64,000 nucleotides of DNA from NCBI GenBank assembly GCA_963740945.1, contig CAVUGE010000036.1, forward strand, positions 1-64,000. The letters are read 5' to 3'. Position numbers and translations under genes: made by a program. Source of the stretch: CAVQBP01 sp963740945 (lineage in GTDB: Bacteria; Bacteroidota; Ignavibacteria; Ignavibacteriales; Ignavibacteriaceae). Under the pieces are notes generated by a model. The model was not told the DNA's origin and searched no databases. It saw only the letters and a program-made list of their open reading frames with translations. Positions 44,558 to 52,925 of this stretch are shown piece after piece. The first letter of the stretch is position 1. Every line of letters begins with the position of its first letter.

Positions 44558-45527
44558 AGAAATTATTTATAAAAGTATTTTTGCTGAATTAATAACCGGA
44601 TATATTGAGGAAAATAGGGCGGTGGGTTATAAATATTTAAAAGCTTCCTCCCTTTTGAAACAGTTTGACACTTTGGTCTATACAGAACAATGGACCGAAA
44701 TGAAACTATCAAAGCAATTGGTATTGCTATTCACAGAAAAAAGGCCCAATGAAACAGTAACTAACAGATGCAACAGGATCTCAATAATACGCGGCTTTGC
44801 AAAATATTTGGTACGGCTCGATTTTGAGGCATATATTTTTCCGCATGGTACAGTTACTGTTGATAGATACTCTTATGTTCCTTACATTTTTTCGAAAACA
44901 GAACTAAAGAATATTTTTAAGATATGTGACAATTATCCCGTTTCTATTGCTTCTCCCAACCGGCATCTGATGCTTCCACTTCTGTTCCGAATGTTATACG
45001 GGTGTGGTTTGCGTATTTCTGAAGCATTAAAATTAAAACTTAATGATGTTGACTTAAAGAAAGGAACTTTATTTATACATGAGGCGAAATTTGGGAAAGA
45101 AAGGATTATCCCAATGGCAGCAACACTTACAGAACGATGTCGTAAGTATACAGATAAAGTCCACAATCTGGAGTCTTGTAATCCTTTCTTTTTCCCTTCT
45201 CCCTTCGGTGGGTATTATGATGAAAGTACTATATATGGTTGGTTTAGAGATATACTCTGGAAGGCTGGGATCTCTCATACTGGAAAAGGTCCGCGACTAC
45301 ATGATATTAGGCATACGTTCTCTGTTCATTGCTTAAAGAAATGGGTGTTAAATAAAGGTGACCTTACCAGTCTTCTTCCATATCTTTCCGCATATCTCGG
45401 TCATGTTGATTTAAGAGGTACGCAGCATTATCTGAGACTGACTGCTGACTTATATCCGGATATTATTGCTTTGGTGGAGCAGAACTTTTCGTTTTTAATA
45501 CCGGAGGTACCCCATGAAGCAGACTGA
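44550..45527 (+). CDS. ritB: RIT tyrosine recombinase B
   Basis: The frame is open from 44502, but ATG 44550 follows a strong GGAGGAGG site and overlaps the preceding stop (ATGTCTAA), so it is the likely start (325 residues). The catalytic set is present: CGLRISEALKLKL, RLHDIRHTFSVH, LGHVDLRGTQHYLR. It overlaps the third gene by 14 bases. The trio members are clearly different proteins, consistent with a complex in which each has its own role. Confidence 0.85.
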   Translation: MSKEIIYKSIFAELITGYIEENRAVGYKYLKASSLLKQFDTLVYTEQWTEMKLSKQLVLLFTEKRPNETVTNRCNRISIIRGFAKYLVRLDFEAYIFPHGTVTVDRYSYVPYIFSKTELKNIFKICDNYPVSIASPNRHLMLPLLFRMLYGCGLRISEALKLKLNDVDLKKGTLFIHEAKFGKERIIPMAATLTERCRKYTDKVHNLESCNPFFFPSPFGGYYDESTIYGWFRDILWKAGISHTGKGPRLHDIRHTFSVHCLKKWVLNKGDLTSLLPYLSAYLGHVDLRGTQHYLRLTADLYPDIIALVEQNFSFLIPEVPHEAD

Positions 45528-46536
45528 TTTTGCAAGAATGCTGACTCGCTTTTTATCCGATTATCTTCCGGGACAGCGCAACCTCAGCACCAATACAATA
45601 AAATCCTACCGGGATACGTTCAAACAACTCCTAATATTTTTTGATACAGAACTTAAAGTCAAACCGGAACAGCTTACCTTTAATAAAATAAAAGTAAAAA
45701 CAATTAGAGATTTTCTACAATGGATTGAAAAAACACATAATGTAAGTATCAATACCCGTAACCAGAGACTTGCAGCAATACACAGTTTCTACAGATATAC
45801 CCAATCAGAAGAACCAACAATCCTGTTAGAATGTCAAAAAATTTTAGGTATACCATTTAAGAAGAGAGAAAAAAAGATAATTGAATATCTACCACAAGAA
45901 AGTATGAAGTACATTTTAGAGCAGCCGGATACTACCATCAAAAGAGGCCGCCGTGATTTAACAATAATGACCACTCTTTATGATACGGGGGCAAGGGTAC
46001 AAGAATTAATTGACTTAACGACAGGCGATATAAGATTAACAAAACCTGCCACAATATTATTAACCGGCAAAGGAAACAAAAAAAGATGCGTTCCTATTAT
46101 GGAAAAAACACGACTTCTACTGGAGAGTTACATGAAGGAAAATCGACTTTGTGAAAACGGAAATCAAGTCCATCCTTTCTTTTTTAATAGTCGAAGACAT
46201 CCATTTACAAGACCCGGTATAACATATATCCTGGAAAAATATTTGAAACAGGCTAAGGAATCCCATTCTGATATTTTTTTCCCTAAATGTCTTCATCCTC
46301 ATATGATAAGACATACCAAAGCAATGCATTTGTTAGAAGCCGGTGTAAACCTAATATATTTAAGAGATTTATTAGGACATGTAAATGTTACTACAACAGA
46401 AATCTATCTTAGAGCAAATATGGAAGTAAAAAGAAAAGCATTGGAATCTACGTATATGGAGATTGTGAAAAAGGATATACCTGTTTGGCAGGAAGATACA
46501 GACCTATTGAACTGGCTTCAGGATTTATGCAGTTAA
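45514..46536 (+). CDS. ritC: RIT tyrosine recombinase C
   Basis: A 340-residue XerC/D-like recombinase with the full catalytic set: Arg in TGARVQELIDLT, HPHMIRHTKAMH, and LGHVNVTTTEIYLRAN. The N-terminal SAM-like domain (1-110) includes NLSTNTIKSYRDTFKQLL. A GGAGGTACCCC ribosome site lies within the end of the second gene, so translation is coupled. Confidence 0.87.
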   Translation: MKQTDFARMLTRFLSDYLPGQRNLSTNTIKSYRDTFKQLLIFFDTELKVKPEQLTFNKIKVKTIRDFLQWIEKTHNVSINTRNQRLAAIHSFYRYTQSEEPTILLECQKILGIPFKKREKKIIEYLPQESMKYILEQPDTTIKRGRRDLTIMTTLYDTGARVQELIDLTTGDIRLTKPATILLTGKGNKKRCVPIMEKTRLLLESYMKENRLCENGNQVHPFFFNSRRHPFTRPGITYILEKYLKQAKESHSDIFFPKCLHPHMIRHTKAMHLLEAGVNLIYLRDLLGHVNVTTTEIYLRANMEVKRKALESTYMEIVKKDIPVWQEDTDLLNWLQDLCS

Positions 46537-46594
46537 ATATTATGGAAAGATTTTCATTAGAAAACCTCTAAAACTTATGTGTTTATCTGAAAAT

Positions 46595-46653
46595 CTTTCC
46601 ATAAGCAAAAACTTTCGATAATTTCCGTTATGGAAAGCTTTCCATAATGGAAA
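46595..46653 (-). repeat. RIT right terminal inverted repeat
   Basis: Reverse complement of 43158-43216 with a single difference noticed. The ATG of the small frame at 46647 lies inside it. Confidence 0.88.
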
Positions 46654-46856
46654 GGAAAGAGAAAAGTATTTTTCTGAAAGAGGGGAAAGAAAACGGGAGA
46701 GATGAAAGACAGGCATACACTTATTTGATGAAAGAAGCTTCTGACACTATTATCGATTGGTATAATACAACTAAAGGAAAAGACTTATTTGGACTTTATA
46801 ATAAATTCAAAGACTTAAATACAAAACGGGATAACTTGATTAATAGAATAAAATAA
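46647..46856 (+). CDS. small charged protein starting inside the RIT end
   Basis: A 69-residue frame, Lys/Glu-rich at the N-terminus, with a protein-like C-terminal part (YTYLMKEASDTIIDWYNTTKGKDLFGLYNKF). The only ATG lies in the inverted repeat, so the native gene may have been longer and cut by the RIT insertion. No function is recognised. Confidence 0.4.
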   Translation: MERKEKSIFLKEGKENGRDERQAYTYLMKEASDTIIDWYNTTKGKDLFGLYNKFKDLNTKRDNLINRIK

Positions 46857-46859
46857 AAG

Positions 46860-47066
46860 TTAATAGTGTTTCCTAAATAACGGTTTATCTGGGGTTAGCA
46901 AGAGGATTGCCTCCTTAATCATATTTTCGTGATCGGCTACTCTTTCGGGATCTAATTTATTAGTTAAAACACCTTCCTCAATAAGTGTTACAATATATTG
47001 GAATTTGTGTCCATGTTCCACTTGCTTATTAATAAATTCTTCCACAAAATGAACTTTATCTAGCAA
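46860..47066 (-). CDS. small hypothetical protein
   Basis: A 68-residue soluble frame (HFVEEFINKQVEHGHKFQYI...) convergent with and 3 bases from the previous frame. Composition is protein-like, but no motif is visible and the ribosome site is weak. Confidence 0.4.
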   Translation of the reverse strand: MLDKVHFVEEFINKQVEHGHKFQYIVTLIEEGVLTNKLDPERVADHENMIKEAILLLTPDKPLFRKHY

Positions 47067-47589
47067 AATTGTAATATAGAGTTCTACCGCGACTTTTTGT
47101 TTTATCGTTTTTAAAATAGATAATTAATTTGCTTAATAGGGAATTATATTTTTTCTGTAACAAGCACTCCCCGAAAATCTTCATTTTTAATTCAAGAATA
47201 GAAGATTTTCAAATACAATATAGTAAATGATAAGGTGAGATGTAAATAATGATAACAATTAAAAATAATAAATTAAAAATTCTAATTAGAGCAGGTTTAT
47301 TTCAAAACTTCGAAACCATTTGAAAGTAACATTTGATTGGGAAATCTTTTTGATGCTTCGTATCGAATTGCAAGATAAAATTTTGATGAAAAATATGAAA
47401 GATAAGAAAAATGTGAAAATCGCTTTTAAGGGGTGGAATTTTAAAAAGTAGGGGTAGGTATAGGCTTAAGTAAAATTAAGTGGTCTGGAAGCGAAAAAAT
47501 GGCTGAAAACCTACGCTATTTCGTAGGGAATTTTGGGGTTGAGTAATGAAAAAGTTGAACAGGAATGTTTTGATTGGTTGAAATGTTAA
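47067..47589. other. intergenic region with a dispersed repeat
   Basis: No gene seen. The part at 47446-47560 is one copy of an about 110-base degenerate repeat whose other copy is at 52686-52790. Confidence 0.55.
47446..47560 (+). repeat. 110-base dispersed repeat, copy 1
   Basis: Shares AGGGGTA-GTATAGG, GCGAAAAAATGG/GTGAAAAAATGG, AAAACCTAC-CTATTT and GGGTTGA in order with 52686-52790. Identity is roughly three quarters by eye. Confidence 0.6.
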
Positions 47590-49059
47590 TTATTCATTTA
47601 ATTCTTCCAGAAGCTCTTTACCTTTTTCTGTGGTAATATATTTTTGTTTTGAACTTTTAGGTTTACCGGGAATAGTCATTGTAATTAACTTCATTTCAAT
47701 TAACGGATTAAGGAATTTCTTTTTGAATTTTGTCCTATCTTTCCATTCAAACTTTTTCATTAATTCAAATACCGGCTGCGGTAAGACACATGTTTGCAGA
47801 ATAATTTCAACTTGCTGCCGACTTAGTGCTGACTTAGTGCCGACTTGGTGCCAACTTAGTGCCGGCTTAGTGTTAACTTTCACTTGGTCCTTAGCTTGTT
47901 GAAAGTCCTTTTTAATAACTTGAACCTGGAATGACAGACCGGGTTCCAAAATTTTTGATTCTAATTCCGGATATTCTTCCAATGCAAGGAAAAATTTTCT
48001 AAAACCGGTGCCCCATTGTTCTATTAATTTCATTTCTTTGAAAATAGGTGCAAGTATACGGTTTCTTATTTCAGATTGACCGCTTGAAAGATTTTCAATA
48101 TCAATACCCAATGGAAGTGTTCCGGGGCTGGTTATTTCAATCATATCATCAAAGATAGCAACTTTAATATCTCTGCCAAGCTGAGAATAATCTCGATGAA
48201 TAATTGCGTTTATAATTAGTTCTCTTAACGCTGACAGCGGATATTCCCATCTTTCTTCACGGTATACCAAGCCTATGGTAGAGCTTTTATGGATATTTTT
48301 TTGAATGAAGTGCATTACTTCATCAGGTTGTGCATATACAGGCGACTCGACCGAAGCAGAGTCCAAAGTTTCATTTGTTTTTGTACCTTTAAATCTTGCA
48401 CATTCAATTTTAGCATATGGAAAGAATTTATTTTTAAGATTTAATCCGGAAAGCAAGACGGCAGCATTGGTAGGAATATATTTATTCTCTTCTTTATGCA
48501 GCAAACCTAATTTAGATAAATCAGCTTTATTAATGGTTTTCTTTGTAAATTTTTTATAGGCTTTTATGAAGCTAGTAAGCATTAAATCTTTTTCGTTAAG
48601 CTCATAAACCGGTATTGAATCAAAAGAAATATTTCTGCGGCGTCTTTCAAGTTCTCTAATAACATCATAATCCGCTAACCGGTTGGTGGAACCAACCCTG
48701 ATATACGTCCCTTTTTCAAAACCGGCATTTTTTATATAGTAGGGTGATTGCATACCCGGATAAATGGTAATCTTAATTATGTATTTATTATTAACATTTA
48801 TGAATGCAATATTAAATGAAATAAGAGGGGCACAATTTTCATAAAGCCTGCTGCTTATTTTTTCTTCAAGCTTCATTATTTCGCTTTCTTTAAAACCTAT
48901 AACCTTACGCGGTTTTTCCGAAACACCAAGATAAATATCTCCGCCGGCAGAGTTACTGAAAGCAATAGCAGTCCTTTCAAGTTTATCGTCTACTGGAATA
49001 TTTTGTTTGAATTCGAGTCGTCTATCTTCCGGTTTTTTTATGATTTCTTCAATGTCCAT
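47590..49059 (-). CDS. Schlafen/AlbA_2-type ATP-binding regulator-like protein
   Basis: The frame is open from GTG 49101, but the ATG at 49059 gives the typical N-terminus (MDIEEIIKKPEDRRLEFKQ), about 489 residues. An AlbA_2 (Schlafen-fold) domain with SNSAGGDIYLGVSEKPRKVIGF (about 35-56) is followed by a GHKL-like ATPase half (LRELIINAIIHRDYSQLG, then EIRNRILAPIFKEMKLIEQWGTGF) and a C-terminal winged-helix region. A short internal duplication (TKPALSWHQVGTKSALSRQQ) gives a run of near-repeats in the DNA. Such proteins are common in mobile elements. Some are linked to defence or regulation, but the role here is open. Confidence 0.75.
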   Translation of the reverse strand: MDIEEIIKKPEDRRLEFKQNIPVDDKLERTAIAFSNSAGGDIYLGVSEKPRKVIGFKESEIMKLEEKISSRLYENCAPLISFNIAFINVNNKYIIKITIYPGMQSPYYIKNAGFEKGTYIRVGSTNRLADYDVIRELERRRRNISFDSIPVYELNEKDLMLTSFIKAYKKFTKKTINKADLSKLGLLHKEENKYIPTNAAVLLSGLNLKNKFFPYAKIECARFKGTKTNETLDSASVESPVYAQPDEVMHFIQKNIHKSSTIGLVYREERWEYPLSALRELIINAIIHRDYSQLGRDIKVAIFDDMIEITSPGTLPLGIDIENLSSGQSEIRNRILAPIFKEMKLIEQWGTGFRKFFLALEEYPELESKILEPGLSFQVQVIKKDFQQAKDQVKVNTKPALSWHQVGTKSALSRQQVEIILQTCVLPQPVFELMKKFEWKDRTKFKKKFLNPLIEMKLITMTIPGKPKSSKQKYITTEKGKELLEELNE

Positions 49060-49101
49060 TGGGTCGAAAAAAATTAAGTTTTTGTTTGGAAAAGGTATCA
49101 C

Positions 49102-49804
49102 ATTGTAATAATTGTTGCAAATAAAACTTAAGAAAGGTTGAATAAATTATATAATCGATGTTAGTAGGAAAAGTTGAAATATTTTTTATTTATTTCAAAA
49201 AAAGTTTAAGCAGGTGGTCAATTTATATTTTGAATTTAAAAATGAATGAATTATTTTCTTGTTCAAATATTAGAGATTATGAAGAGGACAAACAGTGAGA
49301 TTTTAGTAATATTTTAGTTAAACTGCAAAAAAATAGGGGAAGACCCCAGTTCGGACTTACTATAGAATTTTAGTGCCGGTCTTTTAATTTTCCATAAATA
49401 ATTGGAATGAAATAAAAGTCCCCAGAGAGGGCCTAGGACTTTCTTTTCTTTTACCGGAGATGCCTTCACATTCAATAGTCTGATTTCAGGTTAATATTTT
49501 AATTATTTAGGTGAATTGTCTTTTGGATAGTTCATGCTTCCGGATATTTATGTCCGGGGAATAAGATTACAAGATTACAAGATTACAAGATTACAAAATT
49601 ACAAGATTAGATTACAAAATTGCAAAATTACAAGATTTATTTATGAGTAAGAGAGCTAAGGTTTTAACAAAAAATAAGTTTTAGGATTCATATAAAAAAT
49701 TAGAAATAATACCAGGATGTAAGAAGGTAAAGGTATGGAGTTTATTTTTTTAACAAAACAAGAAGAATATAGTTTGAACGGCTGTTTATTTAATTGTTTT
49801 TGTT
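49102..49804. other. intergenic region with GATTACAA microsatellite
   Basis: No gene of merit. It contains a possible hairpin AAAGTCC...GGACTTT near 49414-49442 and the GATTACAA tandem repeat at 49563-49638, then the AT-rich leader of the next gene. Confidence 0.55.
49563..49638. repeat. GATTACAA 8-base tandem repeat
   Basis: About nine units of GATTACAA, some altered to AATTACAA or AATTGCAA. A shorter run of the same unit is at 52802-52838. Confidence 0.85.
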
Positions 49805-50353
49805 ATGTCCTGTAAAAGTTGTATTAAAATAAAAAGTCATCTAAAGCTTAACGAAGATCCCGAATATTATATAGAGTATGAAGTAAACTCCAGCGACAAT
49901 AGTGAAATAAAACATGGTATTGATAAGATAAAACAGATACATAATGAAATAATTGAAGAAGCAGTAAAAAATGGTGAGATAAAAAAAGCAGGGGGACAGG
50001 AGAAAGATAACGAGACTGAGTTTGGTGATGGTGAACTAATACAACTAAAGTCTATTTCTCCAGTTATTGTAAGATTATATGAGGCTATGAAAGAAAGTGA
50101 AATAATATCATTAACAACAACGGTAAAACAATTTGTTAATCTGCATTTTAGAAAGGTTCACGATAAGGCGTATTTTGAAAGATATTATAATTCAACAAAG
50201 CACCGGATTAAGACAGATGAAAGTTCGTCAAATAGTCCGGAGCTAATAAAATATGTAAAGATAATAATTGAATCGAGTTTTAAGAAGAAAAGGTATGTGC
50301 TGTATGAATTGCGTGATTTTATAAATCAATTAATAAAAAGATATGGATATTAA
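49805..50353 (+). CDS. hypothetical protein of the island
   Basis: A 182-residue soluble protein. A short Cys pair opens it (MSCKSCIKIKSH), followed by an acidic middle and a helical Lys-rich C-terminal half (VKQFVNLHFRKVHDKAYFERYYNSTKHRI). The C-terminal part resembles the conserved tail of small island proteins of Bacteroidota, but no family is assigned. Confidence 0.55.
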   Translation: MSCKSCIKIKSHLKLNEDPEYYIEYEVNSSDNSEIKHGIDKIKQIHNEIIEEAVKNGEIKKAGGQEKDNETEFGDGELIQLKSISPVIVRLYEAMKESEIISLTTTVKQFVNLHFRKVHDKAYFERYYNSTKHRIKTDESSSNSPELIKYVKIIIESSFKKKRYVLYELRDFINQLIKRYGY

Positions 50354-50370
50354 TTGCTCATTTCTGTATT

Positions 50371-50395
50371 GCCCCCTTCCACGAAGGGGAAACTA
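50371..50395 (+). terminator. hairpin after the 182-residue gene
   Basis: CCCCTTC-cac-GAAGGGG followed by an AT-rich stretch, 18 bases after the stop codon. The U-run is weak. Confidence 0.4.
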
Positions 50396-50615
50396 TTTCT
50401 TTGACCTTTCAATTCAAAAGTGAAAAATCTTTTACCATTAGAGAAAAACCGATAAACCGGTTGAAGTAAGGATGCTGCGGGTTTTGAGGTTAACAGTTAA
50501 ATCTTGTTTATTAACGTTTAGCTTATGAGTTTTAAAAACATGATATCATGAATATCATGAATTTTTATTTTGATTTTTATTTTATTAGTACTCCAAAAAG
50601 AAAGGAGTATCTGCA

Positions 50616-50933
50616 ATGTATAGAAATCAAATCCTGTTGAATCCAGCAGAGGTGGGGAGATTATATAGGGGAAATGATGATAAGTTATTAACCCCAATTG
50701 AAACCACACCGTATTTAATCATTTCAAGTTCACATCATAATAATTTAAAGAGGCAGAGGCAGAAGGCGAGGAGAAGAGAGACGGGGAAACGGGAGACGAA
50801 GAGCCGGAAAGATGGAGAGATGTTGAGACGGAGAGACGTGGAAACGGGGAATCGAAGAAACCGAAGAAAAACCACATTGAGTAAAAGATGTCTGTCTGAC
50901 AATAAACAACAAACCATAGACAATAAACAATAA
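50616..50933 (+). CDS. small protein with a low-complexity basic tail
   Basis: The ATG has a good AAAGGAG site 8 bases upstream, and the first about 45 residues (MYRNQILLNPAEVGRLYRGN...) look like a real small protein, perhaps helix-turn-helix-like. From about 50750 the DNA turns into purine-rich GAGACGGGGAAACGG-type repeats that encode an Arg/Lys-rich tail. The tail is probably an inserted dispersed repeat that has replaced or extended the natural C-terminus. Confidence 0.4.
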   Translation: MYRNQILLNPAEVGRLYRGNDDKLLTPIETTPYLIISSSHHNNLKRQRQKARRRETGKRETKSRKDGEMLRRRDVETGNRRNRRKTTLSKRCLSDNKQQTIDNKQ

Positions 50934-51000
50934 TCGTTAAATTATAATTACCAAGGGAAATAATAAGGGAAATAACCAGGGAGATTAAAAGAGGGATATA

Positions 51001-52245
51001 ATGGAAGGGATATCAAATTTATTAAAAAAATTAAGTGTTGAAGATGTTGAAAAGCTGAAGGCTTTAATGTCTATAATACCGGAAGCAGCATCCAAAGAAA
51101 TTGTAACCTTAAGAGTTTTTGCAGAAGAGTACCGGATTCTAATCCAAAATAATAGATCTGTTTCTTATCTACATTCAGTAAATATTGCACTAAATTATTT
51201 TTTAGAATTTTCCGGACCTCAAACACCTATCAACAGCATTTCATTAAAAGAGATTGAATCATTTATAATGTCTCTGAAGAAAAAAGTTAAGAAGGGCTAT
51301 GCTGTATATTACCGGAATCTTAAGTCTGCTTTTAATAAAGCTAAAGACTGGGGTTACGTAAAGGAGAATTATTTCACAAAGATAAAATTACCCAAAATGC
51401 AAAAGTTAGCACCAATATTTATCGACAGCGATGAGCTGGCAAGAATCAATGAACAAATAAATAATGATATCGTCAGAGATTTTGTTACGATAGGTTTTTA
51501 TACAGGAATGAGGCTGAATGAAATTGTAAATCTGAAATGGAAGAATGTAAATCTTGACACGCGGATTATTACGGTGGGGGATGAAGAGTTTACTACAAAG
51601 GGAAGGAATCAAAGATTCATTCCGATTTGTGATGAGGCGATGGAGGTGTTGAAAAGAAGGAAGAAGGTGGTAGGTGGTGGGTTGTTGGAGGTTGAAAAGC
51701 CGGAGAACAGAGGCCAGAGAACAGATGTTCCCGCTAGAAGCGGGACAGGCAGAAGTCAGAAGGCAGAGAACGGAGATCTGAAGGCAAAGAACAGAAGTCA
51801 GAAGGCAGAGGGCAGATGTCAGAAGGAAGAGAGCGGAAGTCAGAAGTCTGGGAGAGAACATGAGGTGATTGTTTATCATATAAAGAAAGATAGCCCCGAA
51901 GGTTATGTGTTTTGTAAGGAAGATGGGGAAAAGTTTACGGGAGATTATTTTTCAAGAAGGTTTAAGCGAGCTTGTAGAGCTGCGGGTATGGATAAGTCAA
52001 TTCACTTTCATTCGCTCAGGCATAGTTTTGCTTCGAACTTAGCGCAACAGGGTGTATCGCTTTATGTAATTAAAGAGCTGCTGGGACATTCTTCTGTTTC
52101 TACTACTGAAATTTATTCGCATTTGAATTTGGAAACGTTAAAGGAAGCGATAAGTGTACTAGATGGTCCTCAAGAAAAACAAGCGCAATTGTCGATGTCA
52201 AAAACATCGGGATTACATTTAATTGATCAGAAAAAAATGGAGTGA
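51001..52245 (+). CDS. tyrosine integrase with an in-frame repeat insertion
   Basis: A 414-residue site-specific recombinase related to the one at 60479. It has an N-terminal core-binding domain (about 35-115) and a catalytic domain with Arg in YTGMRLNEIVNLKW, HFHSLRHSFASNL and LLGHSSVSTTEIYSHL (Tyr). Between MEVLKRRKK and HEVIVYHIKK (about residues 221-288) is a Gly/Arg/Gln/Lys-rich segment with repeating RSQKAE-like words that the related integrase lacks. Its DNA is a run of CAGAAGTCAGAAGGCAGAG-type repeats enclosing a CCCGCT-aga-AGCGGG hairpin. The insertion preserves frame and lies in a loop of the catalytic domain. An 87-residue gene follows after 3 bases. Confidence 0.82.
   Translation: MEGISNLLKKLSVEDVEKLKALMSIIPEAASKEIVTLRVFAEEYRILIQNNRSVSYLHSVNIALNYFLEFSGPQTPINSISLKEIESFIMSLKKKVKKGYAVYYRNLKSAFNKAKDWGYVKENYFTKIKLPKMQKLAPIFIDSDELARINEQINNDIVRDFVTIGFYTGMRLNEIVNLKWKNVNLDTRIITVGDEEFTTKGRNQRFIPICDEAMEVLKRRKKVVGGGLLEVEKPENRGQRTDVPARSGTGRSQKAENGDLKAKNRSQKAEGRCQKEESGSQKSGREHEVIVYHIKKDSPEGYVFCKEDGEKFTGDYFSRRFKRACRAAGMDKSIHFHSLRHSFASNLAQQGVSLYVIKELLGHSSVSTTEIYSHLNLETLKEAISVLDGPQEKQAQLSMSKTSGLHLIDQKKME
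51690..51862 (+). repeat. in-frame low-complexity repeat inserted in the integrase
   Basis: Purine-rich repeats of GAGAACAG, GTCAGAAGGCAGAG and similar, six or more imperfect units, with the CGGGACAGGCA hairpin element nested at 51728-51751. The composition is unlike the flanking coding sequence. Confidence 0.7.
51728..51751. repeat. CCCGCT...AGCGGGACAGGC element, coding copy
   Basis: TTCCCGCTAGAAGCGGGACA, a 6-base-pair stem with a 3-base loop, read through as VPARSGTG in the integrase. The same family is at 3405-3443 and 52591-52629. Confidence 0.75.
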
Positions 52246-52248
52246 AAG

Positions 52249-52512
52249 ATGACTTACTTATGGCAGGAAGAAAGGGGTAAAAAATATTATAGGATTCAAA
52301 CGGATGATATTGATATAGCAAAGAAGATGAAAAGAAGAAATGGATTTCATTTAATTGGATATGTGTTGAATGGAAAGTCCGGTCAGGGGACATGTCTGTG
52401 GATATTTGGTTGTGAATTTTCCAGGCCTGATATAGCAAAGGAAACTCTTAAATCAGTTACAGGGCAAGAGGTAAAAATCGATTCTGAGGGGTGTTTTTCT
52501 TTTGGTCATTAA
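52249..52512 (+). CDS. small hypothetical protein coupled to the integrase
   Basis: An 87-residue soluble protein (LWQEERGKKYYRIQTDDIDIAKKMKRR...) starting 3 bases after the integrase stop, so it is presumably translated with it. The DIDIAKKMKRR helix could be part of a small DNA-binding fold, which would suit an excision or directionality role, but this is speculation. The 3' end runs into the GTCATT repeat region. Confidence 0.5.
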   Translation: MTYLWQEERGKKYYRIQTDDIDIAKKMKRRNGFHLIGYVLNGKSGQGTCLWIFGCEFSRPDIAKETLKSVTGQEVKIDSEGCFSFGH

Positions 52513-52636
52513 GTCATTAGAGAAGTCAATAGTCATTCGGTTGTCATTCGATGGTCAATCAATGGTCATTTGTAGTCATTGGGTCATTTGTTCCCGCTTC
52601 ACCATTAGGCTCAGCGGGACAGGCATTCGGTCATTA
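52504..52636. repeat. GTCATT array with CGGGACAGGCATTCG element
   Basis: Ten or so GTCATT/GTCAAT units, then TTCCCGCT and AGCGGGACAGGCATTCG at 52591-52629, then another GTCATT. It has the same composite order as 3362-3443 in the chromosome outside the island. Confidence 0.65.
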
Positions 52637-52925
52637 GGAAAAAGAGGAGGAAATCTGAAAATCGATTCTGAGGACATTTTTTTTAATGAGAAGGGGTAAG
52701 TATAGGGTTGAGGAAAATAGGGGGCTTAGAAGTGAAAAAATGGTCTAAAACCTACACTATTTGGTAATGAAAGATAAGGGTTGAACTAAAAAAAATAGAT
52801 CAAATTACAAGATTACAAAATTACATGATTACAAGATTTGGATAACAAAGTGCATAGTGCAATACGTAAAGTATTATTCAATAATCATTATAAAAAATAA
52901 AGTAAAATAATTTTGAGGAATAAAT
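52637..52925. other. intergenic region with two dispersed repeats
   Basis: It holds the second copy of the 110-base repeat (52686-52790) and a short GATTACAA run (52802-52838). The primase-helicase leader is at the end, with TGAGGAA as ribosome site. Confidence 0.55.
52686..52790 (+). repeat. 110-base dispersed repeat, copy 2
   Basis: Partner of 47446-47560, in the same orientation with several small indels. Confidence 0.6.

Larger units (their letters stand above)
43158..46653. mobile_element. RIT element (recombinases in trio)
   Basis: Three overlapping same-strand tyrosine recombinase genes lie between 59-base terminal inverted repeats (43158-43216 and 46595-46653), total about 3.5 kb. 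This is the described structure of RIT elements. The outermost 32 bases of each end form a palindrome built of TTTCCATTATGGAAAG and its complement. The left end abuts the Walker A codons of the ATPase. No clear target duplication was seen. Confidence 0.8.

Noticed and set aside
49563..49638. GATTACAA array considered as iterons
   Set aside because: The units are directly abutting 8-mers of low complexity with no neighbouring replication gene at this copy; a microsatellite is the simpler reading.
52502..52699. A 65-residue frame over the GTCATT array
   Set aside because: It is a translation of short repeats with Ser/Ile/Val-rich low-complexity content and no start signal.
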